Notes: generated by a model from the letters alone, not told the origin. 64,000 nucleotides of DNA from [Pantoea] beijingensis (GCF_022647505.1 NZ_CP071409.1:3472001-3536000), one strand, 5' to 3'. Numbered from the stretch's first letter, positions 1 to 10,318 are shown. A program made the numbers and translations.

Positions 1-175
1 ATCGTACTCACCCATCACCCTTTTAATTGAGGCTTCTTTGCAACAGAAGACGCGGTATATCATCATATTGGAATGCCGATCTCAGGATCAATTGTTGGCA
101 CATTTTCCCCATTGCTCTCTGTTTCACGCGTGCTACTCTGCCCTTTCAATTCAGGTACGTGGAGCCAGAAAAACG

Positions 176-1153
176 ATGATTCGCTTCGCAGTAATTGGCA
201 CAAACTGGATCACTCGTCAGTTTGTCGATGCCGCTCATGAAACCGGTAAAATGAAGCTGACTGCAGTCTATTCCCGCTCGCTTCAACAGGCTCAGACCTT
301 CAGCAACGATTATCCTGTTGAGCACCTGTTTGTGTCGCTCGAACAAATGGCACAATCGGATGCGATCGATGCTGTCTATATCGCCAGCCCAAATGCCCTG
401 CACTGCTCACAAGCGCTGTTATTCCTGTCACATAAAAAACATGTCATCTGTGAGAAGCCTCTGGCATCTCATCTTACGGAAGTGGAACAGATGATACGCT
501 GTGCGCGTGACAATCAGGTGGTGCTGTTTGAGGCGTTTAAAACCGCCAGCCTGCCCAACTTCATCACACTACAGCAATCACTACCTAAAGTGGGCAAGCT
601 GCGCAAAGCGTTTTTCAATTACTGTCAGTATTCTTCGCGCTACCAGCGTTATCTTGACGGTGAAAATCCTAATACTTTCAACCCAGCATGGTCCAATGGT
701 TCCATCATGGATATCGGCTATTACTGCCTTGCGGCAGCGGTATCACTATGGGGTGAACCTTCGGCCCTCCAGGCACAGGCGTCTCTGCTCGCGAGCGGCG
801 TGGACGCGCATGGTTCGGTGATCATGCACTATGGCGACTTTGACGTCACACTTTTGCACTCCAAGGTCAGTGATTCGTTGATCCCCAGTGAGATCCAAGG
901 TGAAGCAGGCTCGCTGATGATTGAAAAGATCGCCGAATGTCAGCGGCTGATATTGACCTCTCGCGGTAGCAAAGCACAGGATCTCAGCCAGCCGCAGCAT
1001 ATCAACACCATGCTGTATGAAGCACAACATTTTGCCAGCCTGGTAGAAAACAATGAAGTAAACCATCACGGTCTGGCCACGTCGCGTATCACGGCAAAAC
1101 TGCTAACGGAAATTCGCCGCCAAACCGGTGTTATTTTTCCGTCCGATGCGTAA
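176..1153 (+). CDS. ygjR: Gfo/Idh/MocA-family oxidoreductase YgjR
   Basis: Predicted NAD(P)-dependent sugar-type oxidoreductase whose physiological substrate is not established. The N-terminus MIRFAVIGTNWITRQF carries a Rossmann GxxxxT-type nucleotide-binding turn, and the family signature CEKPLASHLTE lies near residue 95. The protein matches my memory of E. coli YgjR almost end to end, including the QHINTMLYEA and TEIRRQTGVIFP tail. The frame stays open upstream, but the ATG at 176 is chosen because a GGAG lies just before it and homology begins there. Its position upstream of alx and sstT is the E. coli order. Predicted length is 325 residues. No partner genes suggest a pathway. Confidence 0.9.
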   Translation: MIRFAVIGTNWITRQFVDAAHETGKMKLTAVYSRSLQQAQTFSNDYPVEHLFVSLEQMAQSDAIDAVYIASPNALHCSQALLFLSHKKHVICEKPLASHLTEVEQMIRCARDNQVVLFEAFKTASLPNFITLQQSLPKVGKLRKAFFNYCQYSSRYQRYLDGENPNTFNPAWSNGSIMDIGYYCLAAAVSLWGEPSALQAQASLLASGVDAHGSVIMHYGDFDVTLLHSKVSDSLIPSEIQGEAGSLMIEKIAECQRLILTSRGSKAQDLSQPQHINTMLYEAQHFASLVENNEVNHHGLATSRITAKLLTEIRRQTGVIFPSDA

Positions 1154-1232
1154 GTAATGATACGACTGTGTAAATATTGCTAAATATTTCAACCTGCCAT
1201 TGATTCTCCTCTTTGCTGAACGTATCGTGCTT

Positions 1233-1632
1233 TCAGCAAAGGGGAGTAACTTGTTAGCCAGTTAATCGTCATTACGGCATTCATCAATCGAACACTCGGC
1301 AGGTCTGATAACACGTTGCCAGAAGCGGCCAATTCGGCATACCCACAGCGTACTGACACTGCTGAGGTTAAGAATAAACGCTAACGGCTGTGGAACGCAT
1401 AGCCTGTCAGATTGATGTTCGCCCGGTTACTGGGCAACACGGAATCAGGTGCACAATCTATCCTGTACCCAAAATAATTCGAGTTGTAGGGCAATATTAA
1501 CGTTGCCCTGCAGGGCAGGCGAAAGCTCACCCCGCCAGTAAAGCAACATCCACAACGGGTGTTTCCGGGCGTCGTGAAATATGACGGGTATATATTCTGC
1601 GTTGTAAGTGAGACCTTGCCGGAAGGCGAGGT
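1233..1632 (+). ncRNA. yybP-ykoY-type Mn/pH-responsive riboswitch (PRE element) in the alx leader
   Basis: The leader opens with GCAAAGGGGAGTA (1235-1247), the near-invariant start of yybP-ykoY aptamers, and closes with GAGACCTTGCC (1610-1620). The outer strands GCAAAGG and CCTTGC can pair as P1. Immediately after, CCTTGCC-GGAA-GGCGAGG (1614-1631) makes a hairpin that is mutually exclusive with P1, as expected of an expression platform. This family senses Mn2+ and, in E. coli alx, alkaline pH. The span between the two conserved ends is long, partly because ERIC-like sequence sits inside it. Boundaries are approximate. Confidence 0.75.
1466..1592. repeat. Degenerate ERIC-like element inside the alx leader
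   Basis: The left end (TACCCAAAATAATTCGAGTTG from 1467, read without its last base) and right end (ATGACGGGTATA, 1581-1592) match the termini of the ERIC copies elsewhere in the window. The span is 127 bp, the canonical ERIC length. The centre lacks the usual AAGTAAGTGACCGGGG core and is diverged or replaced. It lies between the 5' and 3' conserved parts of the riboswitch. Confidence 0.55.
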
Positions 1633-1699
1633 TTGCTTGCATGCAACATAAAGCAGCCGTCTTCTGATATCAGCCGCTTTATTGTTATCAGGACAGGTT

Positions 1700-2671
1700 A
1701 TGAATACTGTAGGCACACCGTTACTCTGGGGCAGTTTTGCCGTCGTCGTCGCAATTATGCTGGCGATCGATCTTTTTCTGCAGGGCCGTCGTGGTTCGCA
1801 TACCATGTCACTCAGGCAGGCCGCCATTTGGTCGCTGGTTTGGGTTTCTCTCTCACTGCTGTTTAGTGCCGCATTTTGGTGGTATCTCGATGATAGCCTT
1901 GGACGCGAAGTCGCCAACTCGCAAACCATGGCTTTCCTGACCGGCTACGTGCTTGAAAAAGCGCTGGCCGTAGACAATGTTTTCGTCTGGCTTATGCTGT
2001 TCAGCTATTTTTCTGTTCCCCCCAACCTGCAGCGCCGCGTATTAATCTATGGCGTATTAGGTGCGATCGTTCTGCGCACGGTGATGATTTTTGCCGGTAG
2101 CTGGCTGGTGACCCAATTTAGCTGGATCCTCTATCTGTTCGGTGCATTTCTGCTTTTCACCGGTATCAAAATGGCGCTGGCGAAAGAAAATGAAGAGGGT
2201 ACGATCGGCGATAAACCCATAGTTCGCTGGTTACGCAGCCATCTGCGGATGACCGAAAACATGGACGGTGAAAAATTCTTCACACGGCAAAACGGCATTC
2301 TGTTCGCGACGCCTTTGTTATTAGTGCTCATCATGGTTGAACTGAGCGATGTCATTTTCGCGGTTGACAGCATCCCGGCTATTTTTGCCGTCACCACCGA
2401 CCCTTTCATCGTTTTAACCTCAAACCTATTCGCTATTCTTGGCCTGCGTGCTATGTATTTTCTGCTGGCTAACGTAGCCGAACGTTTCACCATGCTGAAA
2501 TACGGACTTTCCATCGTGCTGGTATTTATCGGCGTGAAAATGCTGATTGTTGATTTCTGGCATATTCCCGTGTCGGTTTCACTGGGCGTGATCGGCAGTA
2601 TTCTGGGACTGACCCTGCTTATTAACGCATGGGTAAATCACAGGAACGATCGTACGGCATCCTCACGCTAA
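1700..2671 (+). CDS. alx: TerC-family inner-membrane protein Alx
   Basis: Integral membrane protein of the TerC family, linked in E. coli to Mn2+ homeostasis and alkaline-pH response. The sequence has about nine hydrophobic segments and the conserved acidic motifs AVDNVFVWL (about residue 90) and [19 protein letters not shown] (about 220), which in TerC proteins are thought to coordinate metal. The start [11 protein letters not shown] at 1700 matches E. coli; the frame also extends six codons upstream to a TTG, which I reject. The long leader carries a yybP-ykoY element, so expression is probably controlled by Mn/pH at the RNA level. Length is 323 residues, close to E. coli. Confidence 0.93.
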   Translation: MNTVGTPLLWGSFAVVVAIMLAIDLFLQGRRGSHTMSLRQAAIWSLVWVSLSLLFSAAFWWYLDDSLGREVANSQTMAFLTGYVLEKALAVDNVFVWLMLFSYFSVPPNLQRRVLIYGVLGAIVLRTVMIFAGSWLVTQFSWILYLFGAFLLFTGIKMALAKENEEGTIGDKPIVRWLRSHLRMTENMDGEKFFTRQNGILFATPLLLVLIMVELSDVIFAVDSIPAIFAVTTDPFIVLTSNLFAILGLRAMYFLLANVAERFTMLKYGLSIVLVFIGVKMLIVDFWHIPVSVSLGVIGSILGLTLLINAWVNHRNDRTASSR

Positions 2672-2677
2672 TCTGTT

Positions 2678-2706
2678 CCGGACCGCTCCTCTCAAGGAGC
2701 GGTCCG
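2678..2706 (+). terminator. Rho-independent terminator after alx
   Basis: A 12-13 bp GC-rich stem, CCGGACCGCTCCT paired with AGGAGCGGTCCGG around a CTCA loop, begins a few bases after the alx stop and is followed by a short T-rich run. Confidence 0.75.
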
Positions 2707-2975
2707 GATATTTCAGACATTCAGATAGCGCAGCTATCAACCTTCATGTACACGATGCGGCTTTTTATATTGACCAAATCGGCCGTTGCCCTACTTGAAT
2801 AACTGTCACACAAACGTTATCGAACCGTTAGAAAAGTTGATCACGGTTAAATTGCCAGAATTATCTCTTTTCCTGACAACACATTTCCTTATACTTCATC
2901 TGCAAACACGCCATCCACAGCTGCGGGTTCTGACGCAGGATGCGCGCCACTTATAACTATTATTGGTTCTGAATA

Positions 2976-4214
2976 ATGACTATGGAAAAGAAGCCTTCAG
3001 GGTTGATCGGCCGACTTCTGGGTGGCAGCCTGGTAACACAAATCATGATTGGTTTAGTTGCCGGCGTGCTGTTAGCCTGGCTATCAAAAGAGACAGCGGT
3101 TACCGTCGGGTTGCTGGGCTCGTTGTTCGTTAGTGCACTGAAAGCGGTGGCGCCGCTGCTGGTTTTGGTGCTGGTTATTGCGTCCATTGCCAACCACCGG
3201 CACGGACAGAAAACAAATATTCGCCCTATTGTCGCCCTCTATTTACTGAGCACGTTTTTTGCCGCCGTTGTTGCCGTGGTTTTCAGTCATTTAGTGCCTC
3301 AAACGCTAACGCTTGATGCTACAAACACTGACATTACGCCGCCGTCAGGTATTGTCGAGGTCCTGCGTGGACTATTGATGAGTATGGTCGCCAATCCGAT
3401 TACCGCGCTGATGGAGGCAAACTATATCGGCATTCTGGTATGGGGTATTGGTTTAGGTCTCGCTTTTCGCCACAGCAGTGAAACCACGAAAAATCTACTC
3501 AACGATGCTTCCAATGCGGTAACTTGGGTCGTACGTATTGTTATCCGCTGTGCGCCCATCGGTATTTTTGGGTTGGTGGCATCGATTCTGGCATCAACCG
3601 GCTTTAATGTGCTCTGGAGTTATGCTCACCTGCTAACCCTGCTGATTGGTTGCATGCTGCTGATGGCGTTAGTCTTCAACCCAATGCTGGTCTTCTGGAA
3701 AACCCGACGTAATCCCTATCCACTGGTGTTTACCTGCCTGAGAGAAAGCGGCGTTACCGCATTTTTTACCCGCAGCTCGGCGGCGAATATTCCGGTTAAT
3801 ATGGCGTTGGCAAAACGTATGAATCTGGATGAGGATACCTATTCAGTTTCTATCCCACTGGGTGCAACCATCAGTATGGCCGGAGCATCAATTACCATCA
3901 CCGTACTGACTCTTGCAGCAGTAAATACGCTGGGTATCAGCATAGATGTGCCGACGGCGATTTTGCTGAGCCTGGTCGCATCGCTGTGTGCCTGCGGCGC
4001 ATCTGGCGTGGCGGGCGGCTCACTGTTATTGATCCCGGTAGCCTGCAATATGTTTGGGATTCCAAACGATGTGGCGATGCAGGTGGTTGCCGTCGGCTTT
4101 ATTATCGGAGTACTGCAGGACTCGGCAGAAACTGCACTGAATTCTTCAACAGATATTCTGTTTACTGCCGCAGTATGTCTGGCAGAAGAGAACCGCCTGG
4201 CGGAAAAAGCCTGA
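2976..4214 (+). CDS. sstT: Serine/threonine:Na+ symporter SstT
   Basis: Sodium-coupled serine and threonine uptake carrier of the inner membrane (dicarboxylate/amino acid:cation symporter family). About eight to nine hydrophobic segments are visible. The re-entrant loop signature [12 protein letters not shown] lies near residue 268, and the C-terminal substrate/Na+ motif is [15 protein letters not shown] followed by [16 protein letters not shown]. At 412 residues it is full length. It sits between alx and uxaA as in E. coli, but ygjV, normally between sstT and uxaA, is absent. It converges with uxaA over a shared terminator. Confidence 0.95.
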   Translation: MTMEKKPSGLIGRLLGGSLVTQIMIGLVAGVLLAWLSKETAVTVGLLGSLFVSALKAVAPLLVLVLVIASIANHRHGQKTNIRPIVALYLLSTFFAAVVAVVFSHLVPQTLTLDATNTDITPPSGIVEVLRGLLMSMVANPITALMEANYIGILVWGIGLGLAFRHSSETTKNLLNDASNAVTWVVRIVIRCAPIGIFGLVASILASTGFNVLWSYAHLLTLLIGCMLLMALVFNPMLVFWKTRRNPYPLVFTCLRESGVTAFFTRSSAANIPVNMALAKRMNLDEDTYSVSIPLGATISMAGASITITVLTLAAVNTLGISIDVPTAILLSLVASLCACGASGVAGGSLLLIPVACNMFGIPNDVAMQVVAVGFIIGVLQDSAETALNSSTDILFTAAVCLAEENRLAEKA

Positions 4215-4223
4215 TCTCATGAC

Positions 4224-4249
4224 TAACAGGCGGTCTGTGCCGCCTGTTA
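4224..4249. terminator. Bidirectional terminator between sstT and uxaA
   Basis: The perfect inverted repeat TAACAGGCGG / CCGCCTGTTA with a 6-nt loop separates the convergent genes. The uxaA stop codon (4247-4249) is the last base triplet of the stem. Confidence 0.7.
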
Positions 4250-5737
4250 CAAGGTGACACCGCTTTTAAAGATAGCCAGCTCACGAAAATCATTGCGCTC
4301 ATTGTTCACAGGTCTGCCGTTGGCGACGTCAACAATGAAATCGACAAACTCGTGAAGCAAGGTCGGCATCTCTTTTCCCGCAATTAATTCACCCGCATCA
4401 AAATCAATCCAGTGTGGCTTTTTCACGGCCAGCTCATGGTGAGTAGAAATTTTCACCGTAGGAACACATCCCCCATAGGGTGTTCCACGCCCGGTAGTGA
4501 ATAGCACCATGTGACAGCCAGCAGCAGCCAGTGCGCTGGTTGCCACAGCATCATTGCCCGGCGCACTCAATAAATTCAAACCACGCCGCGTAAGGCGTTC
4601 ACCATACTTAAGCACGTCGACAACCTGACTCCGACCCGATTTTTGCGTACATCCCAGCGACTTTTCTTCCAACGTTGTAATTCCTCCCGCCTTATTACCG
4701 GGCGAAGGATTTTCATAAATGGGCTGCTGATGAGCAATAAAATAGCGCTTGAAGTCATTAATCATGCTGACGGTTTTCCCGAATATCTCTTCATCGCAGC
4801 AGCGATCCATCAACAGATGCTCAGCACCAAACATTTCCGGCACTTCGGTCAGGACGGTGGTACCGCCATTAGCGATCGTATAATCAGAAAAATGGCCAAG
4901 CAACGGATTGGCGGTAATACCCGAAAGGCCGTCAGAACCACCGCACTCCAGGCCAAAGTTGAGTTCGCTCAGTTTTCCTGGCCGCCGGCGATCCTTACGC
5001 ATCACCTGATAAAGTTGCCGCAATTGCTCAAGCCCCGCAGCTACTTCATCATCTTGTTGCTGGCACACCATAAAGCTCACACGATCTTGTTCAATTTTGC
5101 CTAAAGTATCGCGAAAAACCTCGACCTGGTTATTTTCACAACCCAGACCAATAACCAGTACCGCCCCCGCATTAGGATGTCGCACCATGCTTTGCAATAT
5201 CGTGCGGGTATTCTCATGATCCTGTCCCAATTGTGAGCAGCCAAACGGATGGCTGAAGAGATGTACGCCGTCAATATCAGCAGCATCATCACTCTCCTCC
5301 AGAAAACGTTGCTGAATTTGACGGGCGATGCCGTTCACACAGCCGACAGTCGGCAGGATCCATAATTCATTACGGATACCAACGTCACCGCTGGCACGAC
5401 GAAACAGCTGTACCTCGCGATCGTCAGCATGGGGGGGCAACAGCACCTGCGCCGGCCGGTAAATATAATCCTCAATTCTGTTCAGGTTGGTCTGAGCATT
5501 ATGTGAATGGACACGCTCTCCCGGACGCACACTACAAGTAGCATGTGCGATCGGCTGACCATATTTGACGATCGTTGATCCCCGCACCATCGGCTGAAGG
5601 GCAAATTTATGGCCACGCGTCACCGCCTGTAGCAACTGAATTTGCAAATTATCCAGGATGAATATCTCACCTTCCGCCAGGTCGACCAATGCCACCGCAA
5701 CATTGTCATCCGCGGCTAGTTTGATAAATCGTTGCAT
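4247..5737 (-). CDS. uxaA: Altronate dehydratase UxaA
   Basis: Dehydrates D-altronate to 2-keto-3-deoxygluconate in galacturonate catabolism; cytoplasmic, Fe/Mn-dependent. The protein has an N-terminal SAF-like domain (about residues 1-90) and a large C-terminal catalytic domain with TVGCVNGIARQIQ, GLECGGSDGLSGITANP and GCHMVLFTTGRGTPYGG. It is 496 residues, E. coli length. It lies 51 bp downstream of uxaC, so the two very likely form a uxaCA operon repressed by ExuR. The N-terminal third diverges more from E. coli than the catalytic core. Confidence 0.95.
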   Translation of the reverse strand: MQRFIKLAADDNVAVALVDLAEGEIFILDNLQIQLLQAVTRGHKFALQPMVRGSTIVKYGQPIAHATCSVRPGERVHSHNAQTNLNRIEDYIYRPAQVLLPPHADDREVQLFRRASGDVGIRNELWILPTVGCVNGIARQIQQRFLEESDDAADIDGVHLFSHPFGCSQLGQDHENTRTILQSMVRHPNAGAVLVIGLGCENNQVEVFRDTLGKIEQDRVSFMVCQQQDDEVAAGLEQLRQLYQVMRKDRRRPGKLSELNFGLECGGSDGLSGITANPLLGHFSDYTIANGGTTVLTEVPEMFGAEHLLMDRCCDEEIFGKTVSMINDFKRYFIAHQQPIYENPSPGNKAGGITTLEEKSLGCTQKSGRSQVVDVLKYGERLTRRGLNLLSAPGNDAVATSALAAAGCHMVLFTTGRGTPYGGCVPTVKISTHHELAVKKPHWIDFDAGELIAGKEMPTLLHEFVDFIVDVANGRPVNNERNDFRELAIFKSGVTL

Positions 5738-5788
5738 AAGCGATCTCTCCCACTGTCACGCACGATCCGCATTGATCCGCTGCAGTGA

Positions 5789-7198
5789 TTACAGTTCAAT
5801 GGCGAAATACTCCCGAGCATTGTTGAAGCAGATATTTTTCACCATGTTTCCCAATAGCGTGATATCCGCAGGGGCTTCTCCTTTTTCCACCCAACGCCCT
5901 ATCATCTGGCATAACAGACGCCGAAAGTATTCATGGCGAGTATAAGAGAGAAAACTACGGCTATCGGTTAACATGCCGACGAAGCGACTCAGTAAACCAA
6001 TCTGTGCCAGTTGAGTTAGTTGTCGCTGCATGCCATCAAGCTGATCGTTAAACCACCACGCAGAACCGAACTGCATTTTCCCCGGGGTCCCTTCGCACTG
6101 AAAATTACCGGCCATCGTGGCAACGACTTCGTTATCGCGCGGGTTAAGGCAGTAAAGAATCGTTTTTGGCAATGCATTATCACGGTTTTGTGCATCCAGC
6201 AGACGCGAAAGCGGCTCGGCTATTGGACGATCATTGATCGAATCAAACCCCACATCAGCGCCCAATAAGCGAAGCTGTCGGCGATTATTGTTTCTCAATG
6301 CACCGATATGATACTGCTGCGCCCAGCCACGATGTGTATATTCCGCTGCCAGCCAAATCAGAACGGCAGTTTTGAACTGTGCAATTTCATTTTCCGTTAG
6401 ACTTGCACCCTGCAAACGACGCGCGAGAATCGCATCCAGCGTTGGCTCATCCGCTTCGGCAAACAGCACGACGTCCAGTGCATGGTCGGCAATTTTACAT
6501 CCGTGTTCTGCAAAGTAATCAAGACGCTTAGTCAGCGCGCTGCAAAGATGGCTAAAGCGGGAAATGGCGACATCCGCTACGCTACCTAACCGCTGCATAT
6601 ACTCTGCAAATCCTTCCGATTCGATGTTGAAGGCTTTATCAGGCCGCCAGCTTGGCAATACTTTTGTCTGAAAATCCTCAGCCTGCGCCAACCTGGCATG
6701 ATGACGCAGGTCATCAATGGGATCGTCGGTCGTTCCCACCATTTTCACATTCATCTGTTTCATAATACCGCGAGCGGTAAAGTCATCCTGCTCCAGCAGC
6801 GCGTTACACTGATTCCAGATTTGTTCTGCCGTTGTTTCTGACAAGAGCGTACCGGTGATACCAAACGGCCTACGTAGCTCCAGGTGTGTCCAGTGATAAA
6901 GAGGGTTTCCCAACGTATGTGGCACGGTACGCGCCCAGGCATCAAACTTTGCACGATCGCTGGCATCACCAGTGCAGAGCGATTCGGCTACCCCGTTCGC
7001 ACGCATCGCTCGCCATTTATAATGGTCGCCCTTTAGCCAGATATCGTAGAGGTTTTTAAAATGCGTATTTTCCGCAATTTGTTGCGGTGGCAAATGACAG
7101 TGATAATCAAAGATAGGCTGGTCGGCTGCGTAATCATGAAATAGTCGACGGGAAAACTCACTTTCCAGTAAAAAATCTTCAGTCATAAAATGGGCCAT
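5789..7198 (-). CDS. uxaC: Glucuronate/galacturonate isomerase UxaC
   Basis: First intracellular step of hexuronate breakdown: isomerises D-galacturonate to tagaturonate and D-glucuronate to fructuronate. Visible hallmarks are the metal-site motif [14 protein letters not shown] near residue 30, [12 protein letters not shown] near 155, and [18 protein letters not shown] toward the C-terminus. At 469 residues it is full length. It heads the uxaC-uxaA operon and is divergent from exuR. The transporter gene exuT, which lies between uxaC and exuR in E. coli, is missing. Confidence 0.96.
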   Translation of the reverse strand: MAHFMTEDFLLESEFSRRLFHDYAADQPIFDYHCHLPPQQIAENTHFKNLYDIWLKGDHYKWRAMRANGVAESLCTGDASDRAKFDAWARTVPHTLGNPLYHWTHLELRRPFGITGTLLSETTAEQIWNQCNALLEQDDFTARGIMKQMNVKMVGTTDDPIDDLRHHARLAQAEDFQTKVLPSWRPDKAFNIESEGFAEYMQRLGSVADVAISRFSHLCSALTKRLDYFAEHGCKIADHALDVVLFAEADEPTLDAILARRLQGASLTENEIAQFKTAVLIWLAAEYTHRGWAQQYHIGALRNNNRRQLRLLGADVGFDSINDRPIAEPLSRLLDAQNRDNALPKTILYCLNPRDNEVVATMAGNFQCEGTPGKMQFGSAWWFNDQLDGMQRQLTQLAQIGLLSRFVGMLTDSRSFLSYTRHEYFRRLLCQMIGRWVEKGEAPADITLLGNMVKNICFNNAREYFAIEL

Positions 7199-7244
7199 GC
7201 CAGCTTCCTCTCTTTTAAGTCAGGACGGTGCGCCTTAATGACCA

Positions 7245-7262
7245 AAGTTATCATACCAATTA
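7245..7262. promoter_or_regulatory. Candidate ExuR operator near uxaC
   Basis: AAGTTATCATACCAATTA matches 13 of 18 positions of the palindromic ExuR/UxuR-type consensus AAATTGGTATACCAATTT, quoted from memory. It lies about 50 bp upstream of the uxaC start. The right half-site (ATACCAATT) is complete and the left half is weak. Confidence 0.4.
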
Positions 7263-7423
7263 CGGGGAGCACTGCGGTAATTTTGCGCAGTGACTCACAA
7301 TAGTCGTATTTTTCGACACTATTATCGCGTTAACATCGGTTACAGCACCGATAAAGAGCGCTGGGATACGAAGATTAACAGTTACCCTCTAATCGACAGC
7401 GCAAGCTATCTCCCTGCCTCGGC

Positions 7424-7440
7424 AAGTGGTATAACAACTT
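7424..7440. promoter_or_regulatory. Candidate ExuR operator near exuR
   Basis: AAGTGGTATAACAACTT shares the GGTATA core and 14 of 17 positions with the ExuR-type consensus. It lies 33 bp before the exuR ATG, a good place for autoregulation. Confidence 0.45.
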
Positions 7441-7472
7441 ATCATTACCGCATGCATTTATGGAGGAACATC

Positions 7473-8246
7473 ATGGGACGGATCGAGCCACCCCGCCTTT
7501 ATCAGCAACTGGCTGCCGAGTTGAGGTTGCGTCTTGAAGCGGGCCACTATTCTATCGGCGATAAGTTGCCTGCTGAGCGTCTCCTCGCTGAGGAGAAAAA
7601 CGTTAGTCGTACGGTAGTTCGTGAAGCAATGATTATGCTTGAGGTAGAAGGTTACATCGCGGTACGCAAGGGCTCAGGTATTCACGTGGTTTCCCTTCAG
7701 CAAAAAAATCGCACCGTCCCCCCGGAACAACTGGAGTTTGCACAGTTTGGCCCATTCGAATTACTGCAGGCACGTCAGCTGATTGAAAGCAATGTGGCAG
7801 AGTTTGCGGCTACCCAAATTACGCGTGAAGATATTGAACAATTGATGGATATTCAGTCGCATGCGCGTCGCGAGGACCGCTTTCGCGACTCAGAATGGGA
7901 TATGAAATTCCATGTTCTGATCGCCCATGCTACGCGGAATAGCGCGCTGGCAACGATAGTGGAAAAACTTTGGCTACACCGCCTCTCTAACCCTTATTGG
8001 CTCAAACTGCATGAGCATATTGATGAGCGATCAATGATGAGCTGGTGCGACGATCACGATGCCATATTGAAGTCGTTGATACGTAAAGACCCTGCTGCCA
8101 GCAAATTGGCTATGTGGCAACATCTGGAGAACACCCGACAGATGTTATTCAACGCCACGAGCGAAGATTTTGACTTTAATGTTGATCGCTATATGTTCAG
8201 CGAAAATCCGGTAATTTCTCTGAATAAAGCGCCCGTTACGGAATAA
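7473..8246 (+). CDS. exuR: Hexuronate-responsive GntR/FadR-family repressor ExuR
   Basis: Transcriptional repressor of hexuronate genes. The N-terminal winged helix contains [21 protein letters not shown] and [15 protein letters not shown] (residues about 30-75), the GntR signature. The C-terminal FCD ligand domain has the RxxIE-type [15 protein letters not shown] and the histidines of [12 protein letters not shown]. The frame extends 61 codons upstream, but the ATG at 7473 is preceded by TGGAGG and matches the E. coli start, giving 257 residues. It is divergent from uxaCA with candidate operators in the shared region. Confidence 0.93.
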   Translation: MGRIEPPRLYQQLAAELRLRLEAGHYSIGDKLPAERLLAEEKNVSRTVVREAMIMLEVEGYIAVRKGSGIHVVSLQQKNRTVPPEQLEFAQFGPFELLQARQLIESNVAEFAATQITREDIEQLMDIQSHARREDRFRDSEWDMKFHVLIAHATRNSALATIVEKLWLHRLSNPYWLKLHEHIDERSMMSWCDDHDAILKSLIRKDPAASKLAMWQHLENTRQMLFNATSEDFDFNVDRYMFSENPVISLNKAPVTE

Positions 8247-8648
8247 TTTGACATGCCTGCCTGCAAGGTAGCACCTTAATAACAGGCTACGTGGCAGCCG
8301 TATAAAACTGAAATGGCCGCACAAAAGCCGCACTTTTCAAAGTCAATAAACTGCTAATAGTGTCAGCCTGTGTAAAACCTCTTTCTGCGAGACCCCCCTA
8401 ACGGTAAAACTCCTATGTTATCGTAAGTTTCCCCTGTCTCAGACAGGCGAATTTTGTTACAGTTATCTGTCTTTTTTTACCCTTTGCCACAGGGTGAGAA
8501 TTCCCTGCTTTTTTTCTGCTCGGATTCTGAAAACTCCCCCAGGCTAGCATTGAGCTGCGCCATTCATAATGATTAAAAACCGCGCTGTTCTTCGCCCTGG
8601 CCTGTTTTCGGCAAGAGTATTTAACATTGATGTTCAGGAATAGACTTA
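8247..8648. other. Gene-free stretch between exuR and yqjA
   Basis: About 400 bp with no convincing open frame on either strand. It must hold the yqjA promoter. I looked for a CpxR-type GTAAA-N5-GTAAA pair, because yqjA-mzrA is Cpx-linked in E. coli. GTAAA occurs near 8374 and 8404 but with the wrong spacing. Confidence 0.5.
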
Positions 8649-9326
8649 ATGGATATTATGAGAGCGTTGTTGCACGCACTGTGGCAACAAGATTTTGAAA
8701 CTCTGGCCGACCCCACCCTTGTCTGGGCAATTTACGGCGTATTATTTATGATCCTGTTTCTGGAAAATGGGCTGCTTCCTGCGGCTTTTTTACCCGGAGA
8801 TAGCTTGTTGATTCTGGTGGGTGTTTTGATCGCCAAAGGCACCATGAATTTCCCCCTCACTATTTTCATTCTGACGACAGCGGCAAGTCTGGGCTGCTGG
8901 GTTAGTTATATCCAGGGTAAATGGCTGGGCAATACCGATACGGTGCAAAAATGGTTATCACACCTGCCTGCGCAGTATCATCAGCGCGCCCACAGCCTGT
9001 TTCACCGACATGGGTTATCGGCACTGCTCATTGGCCGCTTTATCGCCTTCGTGCGTACCCTGCTGCCTACGATTGCCGGTCTTTCAGGCCTTAGCAATGC
9101 GCGTTTTCAGTTTTTTAATTGGGTCAGTGCTCTGCTGTGGGTTGTGATTCTGACGGTTCTGGGCTTTGCGCTGGGCAAAACCCCTATTTTTCGTAAGTAC
9201 GAAGATGAGTTGATGCTTTGCCTGATGCTTCTACCATTGGTGTTGTTGGTATTTGGCCTGATAGGCTCACTGTATGTTCTTTGGCGCAAAAAACACGGTT
9301 CGGGTAGTGAGAAAGGGAATTCATAA
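8649..9326 (+). CDS. yqjA: DedA-family membrane protein YqjA
   Basis: DedA/SNARE-associated (VTT-domain) inner-membrane protein. In E. coli it supports proton-motive-force-dependent envelope homeostasis and alkaline tolerance, probably through undecaprenyl-phosphate or lipid transport. Key visible elements are [18 protein letters not shown] (residues about 38-55) and the [24 protein letters not shown] region (about 120-145), with the conserved acidic and arginine residues of the family. Length is 225 residues. The start at 8649 follows AGGAA at good spacing. The stop overlaps the mzrA start (TAATG), so the two are translationally coupled. Confidence 0.94.
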   Translation: MDIMRALLHALWQQDFETLADPTLVWAIYGVLFMILFLENGLLPAAFLPGDSLLILVGVLIAKGTMNFPLTIFILTTAASLGCWVSYIQGKWLGNTDTVQKWLSHLPAQYHQRAHSLFHRHGLSALLIGRFIAFVRTLLPTIAGLSGLSNARFQFFNWVSALLWVVILTVLGFALGKTPIFRKYEDELMLCLMLLPLVLLVFGLIGSLYVLWRKKHGSGSEKGNS

Positions 9327-9718
9327 TGACCGGGCAATTAAAATCTGCAGCAGGACGCCGCTATTTGTTACCGGGGCTGTTTCTTGCCGCGCTGGTGTTA
9401 CTGGCGCTGACGATGATACCGACGCTGTTTCGCACAGAAACAGCCGTACAAATTCGTACCTCGCATGAGGGCATTGCCTTACCGGACGGCTTCTATATTT
9501 ACCAGCGCCTTAATGCCCAGGGCATTCAAATCAAGAGTATTACGCCTGATGATGATAATGCGCTTGTGATCAAATTTGATTCAGAAGAAGAGAGTCTGGC
9601 GGCTCAGAAGTTTCTGCATACTATTTTTCCTAATGGTTTTGTCATTGCGCAAATCGATTCTCCATCATCCAAATACTGGATTACGCGCCTCGGACGCCAT
9701 CATCAATCGGTTGGCTAA
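9326..9718 (+). CDS. mzrA: EnvZ/OmpR modulator MzrA
   Basis: Small inner-membrane protein (130 residues) that in E. coli binds EnvZ and connects Cpx envelope stress to OmpR signalling. One N-terminal membrane helix (RYLLPGLFLAALVLLALTMI, residues about 11-31) is followed by a periplasmic domain of about 95 residues. It overlaps yqjA by one base and sits directly downstream, the conserved arrangement. Identification rests on synteny plus topology and general similarity to E. coli YqjB. Confidence 0.88.
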   Translation: MTGQLKSAAGRRYLLPGLFLAALVLLALTMIPTLFRTETAVQIRTSHEGIALPDGFYIYQRLNAQGIQIKSITPDDDNALVIKFDSEEESLAAQKFLHTIFPNGFVIAQIDSPSSKYWITRLGRHHQSVG

Positions 9719-9901
9719 CGTCCAAACGGGCATCCCTTTCGCTTATAAAGAAGAAGATTTCTGCATCTTTGAGATTTTGCTGGTTTCTGACTATTCTTAC
9801 AAAGCATGCAGTTTTTCATTTCTGACTGATAGCCGATTCAGGACGTTAGTGCCGCTGTCCAATCACTTGCGCAGCTTTTCAACAAAGGAAGGTAAAGTTA
9901 C

Positions 9902-10273
9902 ATGAAAGTTCTTTTCACTCTCTGTTTTGGCCTTTTCTCTCTCTCCAGTTTTGTTCAGGCAGCTGAGCCGCTCTGTGCACAGAAGGAACAGCGTATCCAG
10001 CAAGAAATTGATTTTGCTAAACAGCATAATAATCAACGCCGTGTTACGGGTCTGGAGCGCGCGCTCACGGAGGCTCGCGCGGGTTGTACCGATGCAGGGC
10101 TGACCGCCGCACATCAGGAAAAGATCAAAGAGCACCAGCAGGAAGTGGCGAGACGGGAACGTGACTTGAAAGAAGCTCAGGATAAAGGTGACAGCGATAA
10201 AATCGCTAAACGAGAGAAGAAGCTGACTGAAGCACGCAAGGAATTGAAAACAATAGAAGCAGCACCATATTAA
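9902..10273 (+). CDS. yqjC: Periplasmic DUF1090 protein YqjC
   Basis: Small exported protein of unknown function. A cleavable signal peptide ends at FVQAAEP (about residue 21). The mature part is highly charged, with heptad-like Glu/Lys/Arg runs (RERDLKEAQDKGDSDKIAKR) suggesting a long helical hairpin or coiled coil. Two cysteines, CAQ and GCT, near residues 25 and 60 may form a disulfide. ATG at 9902 follows an AAGGAAGG Shine-Dalgarno. It begins the yqjCDEK run also found in E. coli. Confidence 0.9.
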   Translation: MKVLFTLCFGLFSLSSFVQAAEPLCAQKEQRIQQEIDFAKQHNNQRRVTGLERALTEARAGCTDAGLTAAHQEKIKEHQQEVARRERDLKEAQDKGDSDKIAKREKKLTEARKELKTIEAAPY

Positions 10274-10318
10274 ACCGTTTACTGGATACCATTTTACTGA
10301 CTTTAAAGGAGTATTTTC

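Noticed and set aside
1381..1929. 182-codon minus-strand frame across the alx leader and alx start
   Set aside because: It overlaps the riboswitch and the confidently identified alx gene and has no recognisable domain; it is an antisense shadow.
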